A DNA stretch of 8,672 nucleotides from JAZTZP01 sp045637525 (GTDB taxonomy: Bacteria > Bacillota > Clostridia > UBA1381). A program made the translations under genes and the position numbers. Below the pieces are notes generated by a model. It was not told the DNA's origin. It saw only the letters and a list, made by a program, of their open reading frames with translations, and searched no databases. The DNA lies in the NCBI GenBank assembly GCA_045637525.1, contig JAZTZP010000091.1:1-8672 (forward strand), given 5' to 3'. This document shows, piece by piece, positions 1-6,776 of the stretch; the stretch's first letter is position 1; the number at the start of each line of letters is the position of its first letter.

Positions 1-4
1 TAAC

Positions 5-139
5 TTGCGGCTTTTTGCCCGCAAATTTCACTCGCATTTATGCGAATTTCACCCAACCATAATGGTTGGATTTCACTTTTTGCCTATGGCAAAAAATTTC
101 ACTGTAAATTATAGTTTATCACCGATAAACTATAATTTA
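5..139. repeat. Array of five unrelated palindromes separated by a constant ATTTCAC heptamer
   Basis: Five hairpin-forming palindromes follow one another. Their arms are 5-10/19-24 (TTGCGG/CCGCAA), 32-37/40-45 (TCGCAT/ATGCGA), 53-60/62-69 (CCAACCAT/ATGGTTGG), 77-84/88-95 (TTTTTGCC/GGCAAAAA) and 105-120/124-139 (a 16-bp perfect stem with an ACC loop). The first four are each followed at once by the same heptamer, ATTTCAC, at 25-31, 46-52, 70-76 and 96-102. Stems differ completely in sequence while the linker never changes, so this is not simple tandem duplication. The bases TAAC at 1-4 could be the end of a variant linker, so the array may start upstream of the window. One reading frame is open across it, but the translation has no visible domain and minC has a good start at 164, so I regard the array as non-coding. 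Its function is unknown to me; an RNA-level role or a mobile repeat are both possible. Confidence 0.85.
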
Positions 140-155
140 TCAGCGATAAAAGGAG
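115..155 (+). promoter_or_regulatory. Alternative hairpins abutting the minC ribosome binding site
   Basis: Two 15-base near-copies, TTTATCACCGATAAA (115-129) and TTTATCAGCGATAAA (136-150), differ at one loop base. Each is itself a 6-bp hairpin. The first is the core of the 16-bp stem 105-120/124-139. The second (136-141/145-150) shares 136-139 with that long stem, so the two folds exclude each other. The second hairpin ends on the A residues of the minC Shine-Dalgarno AAAGGAG (149-155), 8 bases before the ATG at 164. The geometry would let the fold influence minC translation, but that is inference. No convincing promoter was found here. Confidence 0.45.
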
Positions 156-163
156 TGAAGAAA

Positions 164-835
164 ATGTCTCAGGGAGAATTTGTTTCGTTGAAGGGGACCG
201 GTGACGGGGTTGTAGTACGTGTATCCGGTGGTAAGGAAACAGGAGAGGTTATTCGTATTATAGTGGATAAAATCCGTGAAAACAGGAGTTTTTTCCGCGG
301 GTGCTGTAATGTTTATATTGAAAGTGAGACATTGCTTACAAAAAGTGATGAAATACGTCTTAAGTCCGTGATAGATACGTTTTTGCCGGAGTGTACGGTT
401 ATATACCGCGCGCCGGGGCACAATGATAAAAAAATGTATGACGGACAGAGCAAAAAAGCTCGGTATAATACAATTGTTTCAAAGGGTGCTGTTGAAACTG
501 CATCGGTTTATGAAGGGGATATTCACGCTTATGAGCATTTTCGTGTTGTGGGTAATGCGCTCATTATCGGCAATGTGGAAGAAAAGGCAATTGTGACTGC
601 CGGCGGTAATGTTACGGTGCTCGGAAATATATCCGGAGATGTACGTGCGGGGTATCCTGACAATCCGGAGGCATATATTTTGTTTAATGAACTTATGGGC
701 GGTGAGCTTTTTATTGGGCAAAATACATATAAAAATGACATATATAATATGCAAAACAACGAAGAAAATGATAAAAAAGGGCTTAAAAAGGCACAGTCAA
801 TAAATAATTCAATTTTTATCATGAAATTTTTGTAA
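164..835 (+). CDS. minC: Septum site-determining protein MinC (divergent)
   Basis: MinC inhibits FtsZ polymerisation away from midcell and is recruited to the membrane by MinD. The 223-aa product has the two-part MinC layout: an N-terminal FtsZ-inhibiting domain (about residues 1-90, beginning with the typical VSLKGTGDGVVVRV) and a C-terminal beta-helix domain (about 115-187). The latter carries the recognisable pattern VVGNALIIGNV, then AGGNVTVLGNISGDVRAG, ending GELFIGQ. Two things are odd. The RSGQ motif at the start of the beta-helix, which in E. coli contacts MinD, reads HAYE here (residues 121-124). A charged tail of about 36 residues follows the domain. The start at 164 is chosen for its AAAGGAG at 149-155; the open frame continues upstream through the palindrome array without recognisable protein. 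minD directly downstream supports the call. Confidence 0.85.
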   Translation: MSQGEFVSLKGTGDGVVVRVSGGKETGEVIRIIVDKIRENRSFFRGCCNVYIESETLLTKSDEIRLKSVIDTFLPECTVIYRAPGHNDKKMYDGQSKKARYNTIVSKGAVETASVYEGDIHAYEHFRVVGNALIIGNVEEKAIVTAGGNVTVLGNISGDVRAGYPDNPEAYILFNELMGGELFIGQNTYKNDIYNMQNNEENDKKGLKKAQSINNSIFIMKFL

Positions 836-841
836 AAAATA

Positions 842-870
842 TAGACAAATCGAAAAAAATGTGATATAAT
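842..870 (+). promoter_or_regulatory. Sigma-A type promoter with extended -10, upstream of minD
   Basis: The -35 element TAGACA (842-847, 5 of 6 matches to TTGACA) is followed by a 17-base spacer and a perfect -10 TATAAT (865-870). TG at 862-863, one base before it, makes an extended -10. Transcription would start near 877, about 50 bases before the minD ATG. This would let minD (and possibly mgsA) be expressed separately from minC. Confidence 0.7.
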
Positions 871-926
871 AGAAATAGGGTTACCAACAGAGTATAAAAA
901 TAGATAATTCCCGGAGGAAAATAGTA

Positions 927-1712
927 ATGGGAGAGGTAATAGTAGTTACGTCTGGAAAAGGCGGTGTTGGAAAAACAACGGTTACGGCCAATTTGGGGGC
1001 GGCTCTTTCTAAGCTTGATAAAAAGGTCTGTATTGCAGATATGGATATGGGGTTAAGAAATCTTGATATTGCGTTGGGACTTGAGAGCAGTGTGGTATAT
1101 GATATGCTGGATGTTACTGATGGCATATGTACGGTAGATCAGGTAGTAAAACAGGTGGACGGTTTTCCGAATTTATTCATGGTCCCGGCACCTCAATCAA
1201 GAAATTGCGACGGTGTTACACCTGAGACGATAAAAGATTTTTGCAGGCTTTTATCGGAGGACTATGATTACATATTACTTGACAGTCCGGCAGGTCTTGA
1301 TTCAGGCTTTAAGAATGCGGTTTCTGCCGCAGATAAGGCTATTGTGGTTACACAGCCGTTTTCTGCTGCCGTAAGGGACGCTGACAGGGCGATAGACCGT
1401 ATTGAACAGTCGGGTATAGAAGAAATTAAGCTTATTATTAATTGTATGCGCGCAGATGAAGTGAGAAGGGGCGTATTAATGAATGTGGACAGCATTCTTG
1501 ATATACTTGGTATACCGCTTCTTGGTATAATACCGTGGGATGAGGAAATTCCCCGTATGGCATCTTCCGGAAAGACGATTATTGAGGCTGACAACTTATA
1601 CAGCAAGACTGCTTATTCTAATATAGTGAGCCGGATGATGGGGGAGAAGGTTCCTGTTATGGATATGCAGCTTCGTAAAAAAGGTTTTTTCGGCAGATTT
1701 TTTAAACGCTGA
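927..1712 (+). CDS. minD: Septum site-determining ATPase MinD
   Basis: MinD is a ParA/MinD-family ATPase that dimerises on ATP, binds the inner face of the membrane and recruits MinC. The 261-aa product has the deviant Walker A KGGVGKTT (residues 11-18, signature lysine K11 and K16), DMDMGLRNLD (38-47), Walker B region YILLDSPAG (115-123) followed by the family-typical GFKNA, and VRDADR (149-154). The acidic pair in that last motif corresponds to the E. coli MinD residues that contact MinC. The last 11 residues, KKGFFGRFFKR, form the basic-hydrophobic amphipathic membrane-targeting helix, so the protein is full length. The start has GGAGG at 913-917, 9 bases upstream. It lies 91 bases after minC with its own promoter in the gap. 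minE, which often follows minD, is absent: mgsA comes next after a gap with no room for it. Confidence 0.97.
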   Translation: MGEVIVVTSGKGGVGKTTVTANLGAALSKLDKKVCIADMDMGLRNLDIALGLESSVVYDMLDVTDGICTVDQVVKQVDGFPNLFMVPAPQSRNCDGVTPETIKDFCRLLSEDYDYILLDSPAGLDSGFKNAVSAADKAIVVTQPFSAAVRDADRAIDRIEQSGIEEIKLIINCMRADEVRRGVLMNVDSILDILGIPLLGIIPWDEEIPRMASSGKTIIEADNLYSKTAYSNIVSRMMGEKVPVMDMQLRKKGFFGRFFKR

Positions 1713-1780
1713 AAATCAGAAATCTGCAGTTTTATATATTAAGTTTTGTGCGTGAGCCAAGGAAAGGAATGAAGATAATT

Positions 1781-2185
1781 ATGAATATTGCATTGATTGC
1801 ACACGACAAGAAGAAAGAGCTTATGATTGAGTTTTGTATTGCTTATAAAGGAATACTGGGCAAGCATGAGCTTTTCGCTACCGGCACGACAGGAAAGCTT
1901 GTAATTGAAAATACAGGGCTTAATGTTTACAGGTTTTTAACCGGGCCTCAGGGCGGAGATCAGCAGATTGGTGCACGTATTGCTTATAATGAAATAGACC
2001 TTGTGTTGTTCTTCAGAGATCCGATGAATGTAGACAGCTATGAGCCGGATGTGTTTTCTTTGTTGCGTCTTTGTGATATGCATAATATACCGATAGCAAC
2101 AAATGTCGCTACTGCGGAGGTTTTGGTGCGCGGTCTTGAGCGCGGTGATCTGGATTGGCGTGATATTGTTAATCCGAAAAAATAA
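1781..2185 (+). CDS. mgsA: Methylglyoxal synthase
   Basis: MgsA converts dihydroxyacetone phosphate to methylglyoxal and phosphate, a cytosolic bypass of lower glycolysis that frees phosphate. The 134-aa product is close to the B. subtilis length. It has the N-terminal IALIAHDKKK (H8, D9), the phosphate-binding ATGTTG (residues 33-38), the catalytic aspartate in GGDQQIGA (D60, matching E. coli D71), FFRDPMN (77-83) and IPIATNVATAEVLV. The oddity is the segment usually read as P-H-(D/E)-P-D-V: here it is SYEPDV (86-91), so Tyr87 replaces the active-site histidine equivalent to E. coli His98. Start choice: ATG 1781 matches the family start, with AAAGGA ending 12 bases upstream. ATG 1769, adding four residues, has AAGGA at 1759-1763 with 5-base spacing and is a real alternative. 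GTG 1748 is less likely. mgsA is often found near min genes in Clostridia. Confidence 0.93.
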   Translation: MNIALIAHDKKKELMIEFCIAYKGILGKHELFATGTTGKLVIENTGLNVYRFLTGPQGGDQQIGARIAYNEIDLVLFFRDPMNVDSYEPDVFSLLRLCDMHNIPIATNVATAEVLVRGLERGDLDWRDIVNPKK

Positions 2186-2197
2186 ATGTAGTGAGAT

Positions 2198-2234
2198 AAG
2201 CATTACCGTGGCTGCTGTTATGGTGGTGCTTTTT
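2198..2234 (+). terminator. Probable intrinsic terminator after mgsA
   Basis: AAGCATTACC (2198-2207) pairs with GGTGGTGCTT (2222-2231) as a 10-bp stem containing two G-T wobbles. A 14-base loop separates the arms, and a short T run ends at 2234. It lies 12 bases after the mgsA stop and before the ung ribosome binding site. The short T-tract, wobbles and large loop make it a moderate rather than strong terminator. It would separate the min-mgsA group from ung-polA-coaE, though I found no good promoter for ung. Confidence 0.45.
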
Positions 2235-2257
2235 GCGTATAAAGAGAGGATTTATAA

Positions 2258-2932
2258 ATGGTAGAATTAGGAAACGATTGGGATTTGTTATTAAAAGACG
2301 AGTTTTCAAAAGAATATTATCAAAACCTTCGTAAGTTTTTAGCTTATGAATATTCCCACTACAAAATACATCCGGATATGTATGATATATTTAATGCACT
2401 TAAATGGACTTCTTATAAAGATACAAAGGTTGTAATACTCGGTCAGGACCCGTATCATGGTGAAAATCAGGCACATGGGCTTGCGTTTTCGGTGCAGAAG
2501 GGAATAGACATACCACCGTCTCTCGTTAATATGTATAAAGAGTTAAACGCTGAGCTGGGATGTTATATCCCGAACAACGGATACCTTGAGAAATGGGCAA
2601 GACAGGGAGTAATGCTTCTTAATGCGTCGCTTACTGTTCGTGACGGGCTTGCAAATTCCCACAGAAACAAGGGTTGGGAAATCTTTACGACACGTATTGT
2701 AGAACTCTTTAACGAAAGAAAAGAGCCTGTCATTTTTTTGCTTTGGGGCAACAATGCACGTGAGAAAAAGAGTATAATTACCAATCCTGTGCATAAAATA
2801 CTTGAAACGGTACATCCGAGTCCGCTTTCGGCAAGTCGTGGATTTTTCGGGTGCGGTCATTTTAAACAGGCGAATGAGTATCTGGCTGAGTCCGGCTGTC
2901 AGCCGATAGACTGGCAAATTGAAAATATATAA
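2258..2932 (+). CDS. ung: Uracil-DNA glycosylase (family 1)
   Basis: Ung removes uracil from DNA by cleaving the N-glycosidic bond, starting base excision repair. The 224-aa product is of normal length and contains the family 1 signatures: water-activating GQDPYHG (residues 62-68, with D64 as catalytic aspartate), the LLNASLTV strand (120-127), LLWGNNA (161-167) and the DNA minor-groove loop HPSPLSASRGFFGCGHF (186-202, with catalytic H186). The start at 2258 is preceded by GAGAGGA ending 7 bases upstream. The ORF ends 20 bases before polA, so repair glycosylase and repair polymerase are probably co-transcribed. No anomalies seen. Confidence 0.97.
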   Translation: MVELGNDWDLLLKDEFSKEYYQNLRKFLAYEYSHYKIHPDMYDIFNALKWTSYKDTKVVILGQDPYHGENQAHGLAFSVQKGIDIPPSLVNMYKELNAELGCYIPNNGYLEKWARQGVMLLNASLTVRDGLANSHRNKGWEIFTTRIVELFNERKEPVIFLLWGNNAREKKSIITNPVHKILETVHPSPLSASRGFFGCGHFKQANEYLAESGCQPIDWQIENI

Positions 2933-2952
2933 ATTCCGGAAGGATTATAACA

Positions 2953-5610
2953 ATGAAAAAACTACTGATCTTAGATTCAAACAGTATAATAAACAGAGCA
3001 TTTTACGGAATACGTTTTTTATCCGCTTCTGACGGAACGCCTACAAATGCGGTGTATGGATTTATGAATATATTCTTAAAGCTCTTAAATGAGGAAAAGC
3101 CTGACTATGTTTGTGCGGCGTTTGACGTGAAAGCTCCGACTTTCCGTCATAAAATGTATGACGCCTACAAGGCGCAAAGACGTCCCATGCCGGATGAGCT
3201 TGCAGTTCAGATGCCTCTCGCAAAGGATATTTTAAAGGCAATGAACATTCCGATTTTAGAGCTTGCCGGCTATGAGGCGGACGACATTATAGGTACTGTT
3301 TCGGCAAAATGCGAGCAGAACGGAATAAAGTGTATGATTGCAACCGGCGATAAGGATGACCTGCAGCTTGCATCTGAGAACACAAACGTTATACTTACCG
3401 TTTCAAAGCTGGGTAATACCGATACGGTTATATACGACGATAAGGCTGTTTTTGAAAAATACGGCGTTACACCTGAGGAGTTTATAGATGTAAAAGCACT
3501 CATGGGCGACACCTCCGACAATATTCCCGGAGTTGCCGGTGTAGGCGAGAAAACGGCAATAAAGCTTATATCGGAATTTAAGAGCATTAAAAACCTCTAT
3601 GAGAATATAGACAGCCCGTCCGTAAAAGGTGCACTTTTAAAAAAGCTTACTGAGGGCAGGGACAGTGCATTTTTAAGCCGTGAGCTTGCAGAGATAGACC
3701 GGAACATACCGATAGCTTTCAGCTTTGATGATTGCATTTTTAACGGCGAATATAAAACCGAGGAGCTTACGGATATTTTGTCAAGGCTTGAGCTTGCAGT
3801 TATTATGAAGAGGCTGGGGCTTGAAAAGGCGACAGCACCGAAGACTGATATTTTTAAAAATTTGAAAATAAGCGGGATAACCTCAAAAGCGGAGCTTGAG
3901 GAGCTTGGAAAGACTTTGAGTAAATGCGATAAAGTCGGCGTTATGCTGAGAATAAGCGGAAACGTTATGTATGAGGCGGCACTGTCTTACGGTGACAGTA
4001 CGGCGTATGTGAAGGCTTCGGGGGATATAGGTGGAAATGATATTTTAAGGTTTATAAAAGAGCTTTTCTTAAATGATAATGTTTTAAAAATCGTATTTGA
4101 TATAAAAGACGTTTTAGTCAGCTTTTTTGAAGAGCTTTCAGACAGCAGAAATATTACAGACTGCGCAATTGCGGGATATATAATAAACCCGGCAGGCTCA
4201 ACGTCTGTTGAGCGTATGTGTGATGAGTATCTCGGTGCGGATGTATTGGCTGAGGAGAAGCCACAGAAACAGCTTTCATTGTTAGACGACGAGGACGAGG
4301 AGGAAACCGATACTGTTCTTTGTAAGCGTGCATATGCACTTATACCTTTATGGGAAAAGTTTTATGAAAAGATTAAAGGGGATGGACAGGAGGATTTATT
4401 CTTTAATATAGAAATGCCGCTTGTTTTTGTTCTTGCGTCTATGCAGGTGTACGGATTTAAGATTGACAGGGAAAGCCTTGAAGATTTCGGGAAAAATCTT
4501 GATACTTTGCTTTCACGCTTATCTGATGACATATATAAAGCTTCGGGTGAGGAGTTTAATATAAATTCGCCTAAGCAGCTGGGTGAGATATTATTTGAAA
4601 AGCTTGGTCTTCCTGTTATTAAAAAGACAAAAAGCGGATATTCAACAAACGCAGAGGTTTTGGAAAAGCTGAGAGCAAAGCATGCTGTAATACCGATGAT
4701 TATGGACTACCGCACATATTCAAAGCTTAAGTCAACGTATTGTGACGGCCTGGCGGCGGTTATTTCAAAGGAGACCGGGAAAATTCATTCCGTATTCAAC
4801 CAGACGGTTACGGTTACGGGACGAATAAGCTCGACAGAGCCGAATATGCAGAATATTCCCGTACGTACGGAGCTTGGCAGAGAACTGAGAAAGATGTTTA
4901 CGGCATCGGATGATGAGCATATTTTAGTAGATGCTGACTATTCGCAGATAGAGTTAAGAGTGCTTGCGCATATCGCAGATGATGAAAAGATGATACAGGC
5001 GTTTTTAAGCGGTGAGGATATACACACTGTTACGGCGTCGCAGGTTTTCGGAGTTTCAACCGATGAGGTAACAAGTGCTCAGAGAAGTGATGCAAAGGCG
5101 GTTAATTTCGGCATAGTTTACGGCATTGGCGAATACAGTCTTTCACAGGATTTGAAAATTCCGGTCAAACAGGCGAAGCAGTATATAGAGAGCTATCTCG
5201 AAAAATACAGCGGAGTACGTTCGTATATGACAAACATAAAGAAACAGGCGGCGGCGGACGGATTCGTGAAGACACTTATGAACAGAGTGAGATATATACC
5301 GGAGCTTAAGGCAAGTAATTTTAATGTGAAAAGCTTTGGGGAGCGTGTGGCTTTAAATACTCCGATACAGGGTACTGCTGCTGATATAATTAAACTTGCA
5401 ATGGTTAGAGTGTATACCCGCATAAAGAGCGAAGGGTTAAAGTCAAGACTTATTCTTCAGGTACATGACGAGCTTATAATAGACGCATACAAGCCGGAAA
5501 AAGAAAAGGTTGAGAAGATACTGAAAGAAGAAATGGAGAATGCAATGGAGCTGAGGGTTCCACTGCTTGTTGATATGCATTCGGGAGACAGCTGGTATGA
5601 AGCAAAATAA
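2953..5610 (+). CDS. polA: DNA polymerase I with degenerate proofreading domain
   Basis: Pol I fills repair gaps and removes Okazaki-fragment RNA primers. The 885-aa protein is full length with three parts. The 5' nuclease domain (about 1-290) shows LDSNSIINRAFY with D8, GYEADDIIG (106-114), ATGDKDDLQL (130-139) and MGDTSDNIPGVAGVGEKTA (184-202). The 3'-5' exonuclease-like domain (about 300-475) keeps the fold pattern but has MLRISG where Exo I needs D-x-E, and AYALIPL where Exo III needs Y-x-x-x-D. It is therefore probably catalytically dead, as in B. subtilis and Thermus Pol I. The polymerase domain (about 480-885) has motif A DADYSQIELR (660-669), motif B with R711, K715, F719 and Y723, and motif C QVHDEL (836-841). 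An acidic stretch, LLDDEDEEETD, lies at about 443-453. The ATG has AAGGA at 2940-2944. The last 14 bases overlap coaE, suggesting translational coupling. Confidence 0.98.
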   Translation: MKKLLILDSNSIINRAFYGIRFLSASDGTPTNAVYGFMNIFLKLLNEEKPDYVCAAFDVKAPTFRHKMYDAYKAQRRPMPDELAVQMPLAKDILKAMNIPILELAGYEADDIIGTVSAKCEQNGIKCMIATGDKDDLQLASENTNVILTVSKLGNTDTVIYDDKAVFEKYGVTPEEFIDVKALMGDTSDNIPGVAGVGEKTAIKLISEFKSIKNLYENIDSPSVKGALLKKLTEGRDSAFLSRELAEIDRNIPIAFSFDDCIFNGEYKTEELTDILSRLELAVIMKRLGLEKATAPKTDIFKNLKISGITSKAELEELGKTLSKCDKVGVMLRISGNVMYEAALSYGDSTAYVKASGDIGGNDILRFIKELFLNDNVLKIVFDIKDVLVSFFEELSDSRNITDCAIAGYIINPAGSTSVERMCDEYLGADVLAEEKPQKQLSLLDDEDEEETDTVLCKRAYALIPLWEKFYEKIKGDGQEDLFFNIEMPLVFVLASMQVYGFKIDRESLEDFGKNLDTLLSRLSDDIYKASGEEFNINSPKQLGEILFEKLGLPVIKKTKSGYSTNAEVLEKLRAKHAVIPMIMDYRTYSKLKSTYCDGLAAVISKETGKIHSVFNQTVTVTGRISSTEPNMQNIPVRTELGRELRKMFTASDDEHILVDADYSQIELRVLAHIADDEKMIQAFLSGEDIHTVTASQVFGVSTDEVTSAQRSDAKAVNFGIVYGIGEYSLSQDLKIPVKQAKQYIESYLEKYSGVRSYMTNIKKQAAADGFVKTLMNRVRYIPELKASNFNVKSFGERVALNTPIQGTAADIIKLAMVRVYTRIKSEGLKSRLILQVHDELIIDAYKPEKEKVEKILKEEMENAMELRVPLLVDMHSGDSWYEAK

Positions 5611-6223
5611 ATTTGTATTCGGTATAACAGGCGGAAGCGGTACGGGAAAGACTACGGTTTCGGGAATTTTTAAAATGCTCGGTGCTGAGGTTATAGACTG
5701 TGACCTTGTTTCACGCATCGTGACGGGTAAAGACAGCCCTTGTCTTTATGAGCTTTGTGAAAAGTTCGGGCGGGAAATAATTAATGAGGACGGTAGTCTT
5801 AACAGAAGACTTCTCGGAGAAATTGTTTTCTCGGATCCGGATAAGCTCAGACTTCTCGGAGAGATAACGCATAAATATATATATGAATATATAACCGACG
5901 CTATATCAAAATCAGACGCCGGTATTATAGGCATAGACGGCGCCGTTATAATCGGAAGCCCTGTCGAAGAGCTTTGCGAGGCTATGGTGAGTGTATTGTC
6001 AGAATATGAAAAAAGAGTTGAACGCATAGTTTTGAGAGACGATTTAACTGAGGCGACCGCACGCGCAAGAATAAATTCACAAAAAATTGACAATTTTTAT
6101 ATTGAAAAATCTGATTTTGTGTTGTATAATAATAGTACACTCGAAATGCTTGAAAACAATGTGAGGGAGGTTTGGGAAAAATTAAACGCAGAAAAAAGAA
6201 AAAAGGATGCGGCTGTTTTATAA
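5597..6223 (+). CDS. coaE: Dephospho-CoA kinase
   Basis: CoaE phosphorylates the 3'-hydroxyl of dephospho-CoA, the last step of coenzyme A synthesis. The 208-aa product starts with a P-loop, GITGGSGTGKTT (residues 9-20, K18), followed by VIDCD (32-36), LNRRLLGEIVFSDPDKLRLL (68-87), which is very typical of the family, and the lid/base region DDLTEATARARINSQ (148-162). Near the C-terminus is DFVLYNN (173-179), the family's D-x-V-x-x-N motif. It is rather diverged: the usual D-x-P-L-L motif reads IDGAVII (113-119). The ATG at 5597 has GGGAG 9 bases upstream and lies inside the polA 3' end (14-base overlap). An in-frame ATG at 5567 would add ten residues ahead of the typical N-terminus and is not preferred. 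Its own 3' end holds a promoter and the start of the next gene. Confidence 0.9.
   Translation: MKQNKFVFGITGGSGTGKTTVSGIFKMLGAEVIDCDLVSRIVTGKDSPCLYELCEKFGREIINEDGSLNRRLLGEIVFSDPDKLRLLGEITHKYIYEYITDAISKSDAGIIGIDGAVIIGSPVEELCEAMVSVLSEYEKRVERIVLRDDLTEATARARINSQKIDNFYIEKSDFVLYNNSTLEMLENNVREVWEKLNAEKRKKDAAVL
6102..6130 (+). promoter_or_regulatory. Promoter inside coaE, driving lytic transglycosylase-uppP
   Basis: TTGAAA (6102-6107, 5 of 6 matches to the -35 consensus), a 17-base spacer and perfect TATAAT (6125-6130) lie within the coaE coding sequence. Transcription would start near 6137, about 35 bases before the transglycosylase start. This would uncouple the cell-wall genes from ung-polA-coaE. 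A perfect TTGACA also occurs at 6087-6092, but it is 32 bases from the TATAAT and has no good -10 at 17 bases. Confidence 0.55.
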
Positions 6224-6753
6224 TTTTTCTTATAGCGGTATGTATTGCTGCCGGTGGAATATACGCCGGAACAAAGATATGTAAGCAATTGCTGTTTCCG
6301 TCGGATTATGAGGAATATATATCAAAGTATTCTTCTGCAAACGGTCTTGACCATTACCTTGTTATGGCGGTTATTAAGACGGAAAGCAACTTTATACCGG
6401 ATGCAGATTCGGGAAAGGCAACGGGACTTATGCAGCTTACCGAGGAAACGGGAAAATGGACGGCCAAAAAATTAAATATTGATTATGATGAAATAGATCT
6501 TGAGGATCCGGAGGATAATATAATGCTTGGATGCTGTTATCTTAAGTATCTGATTGATTACTATAAAAATGTAGATGTTGCTCTGGCTGCATATAACGGC
6601 GGAATGGGTAATGTTGATAAATGGCTTAAGGATAAAAGATATTCGGATGATAAAAAGACTCTTCATGATATTCCGTTTAAGGAAACGAGAGAGTATGTGG
6701 AGCGTGTTAATTCGCAATGGAAGCGATATAAAGAAATTTATGGAAAACAATAA
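6172..6753 (+). CDS. Membrane-anchored lytic transglycosylase (SLT domain)
   Basis: The 193-aa protein would cleave the MurNAc-GlcNAc bond of peptidoglycan, leaving anhydroMurNAc ends, on the outer face of the membrane. It begins with a strongly basic stretch (KIKRRKKKKG, residues 3-12), then one hydrophobic segment (about 15-33) acting as an uncleaved anchor or signal peptide. The SLT domain runs from about 44 to 185, with the catalytic glutamate in KTESNF (E71), ATGLMQLT (83-90), the AYNGG motif (140-144) and a typical end, IPFKETREYVERV (167-179). The start is uncertain. The frame is closed by a stop at 6151-6153, and the only standard start after it is TTG 6172, with GAGG at 6163-6166 five bases upstream. 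A rare ATT at 6181 would fit the GGAGG at 6166-6170. From TTG the gene overlaps coaE by 52 bases. A transglycosylase after coaE is a common Firmicute arrangement. Confidence 0.9.
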   Translation: MGKIKRRKKKKGCGCFIIFLIAVCIAAGGIYAGTKICKQLLFPSDYEEYISKYSSANGLDHYLVMAVIKTESNFIPDADSGKATGLMQLTEETGKWTAKKLNIDYDEIDLEDPEDNIMLGCCYLKYLIDYYKNVDVALAAYNGGMGNVDKWLKDKRYSDDKKTLHDIPFKETREYVERVNSQWKRYKEIYGKQ

Positions 6754-6776
6754 ATTAAAAGAAGGGAAAGACTAAA

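Noticed and set aside
131..136. TATAAT ahead of minC as a -10 box.
   Set aside because: It lies within the 16-bp palindrome and no acceptable -35 sits 16-18 bases upstream.
1..150. CRISPR array.
   Set aside because: The constant element is only 7 bases and the variable parts are palindromes of 14-37 bases, not 25-40 base unique spacers; no cas genes are present.
5..163. Open frame upstream of the minC ATG that would add 53 residues.
   Set aside because: It reads through the palindrome array, has no recognisable domain, and minC has a good Shine-Dalgarno and a family-typical N-terminus at 164.
1713..1740. Terminator after minD formed by CAGAAATCTG followed by TTTT.
   Set aside because: The stem is only 4 bp and the T run is offset by CAG; too weak to call.
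2216..2244. Promoter for ung using TATAAA at 2239-2244.
   Set aside because: The best -35 position reads TGTTAT, a poor match, and it overlaps the terminator stem.
3850..4330. Weak conservation in the middle of polA as a sign of a pseudogene or fusion.
   Set aside because: Loss of exonuclease residues with retained fold is common in Firmicute Pol I, and both flanking catalytic domains are intact and in frame.
5870..5900. TATATATA-rich stretch in coaE as a regulatory or recombination site.
   Set aside because: It is explained by Tyr and Ile codons in conserved coaE sequence.
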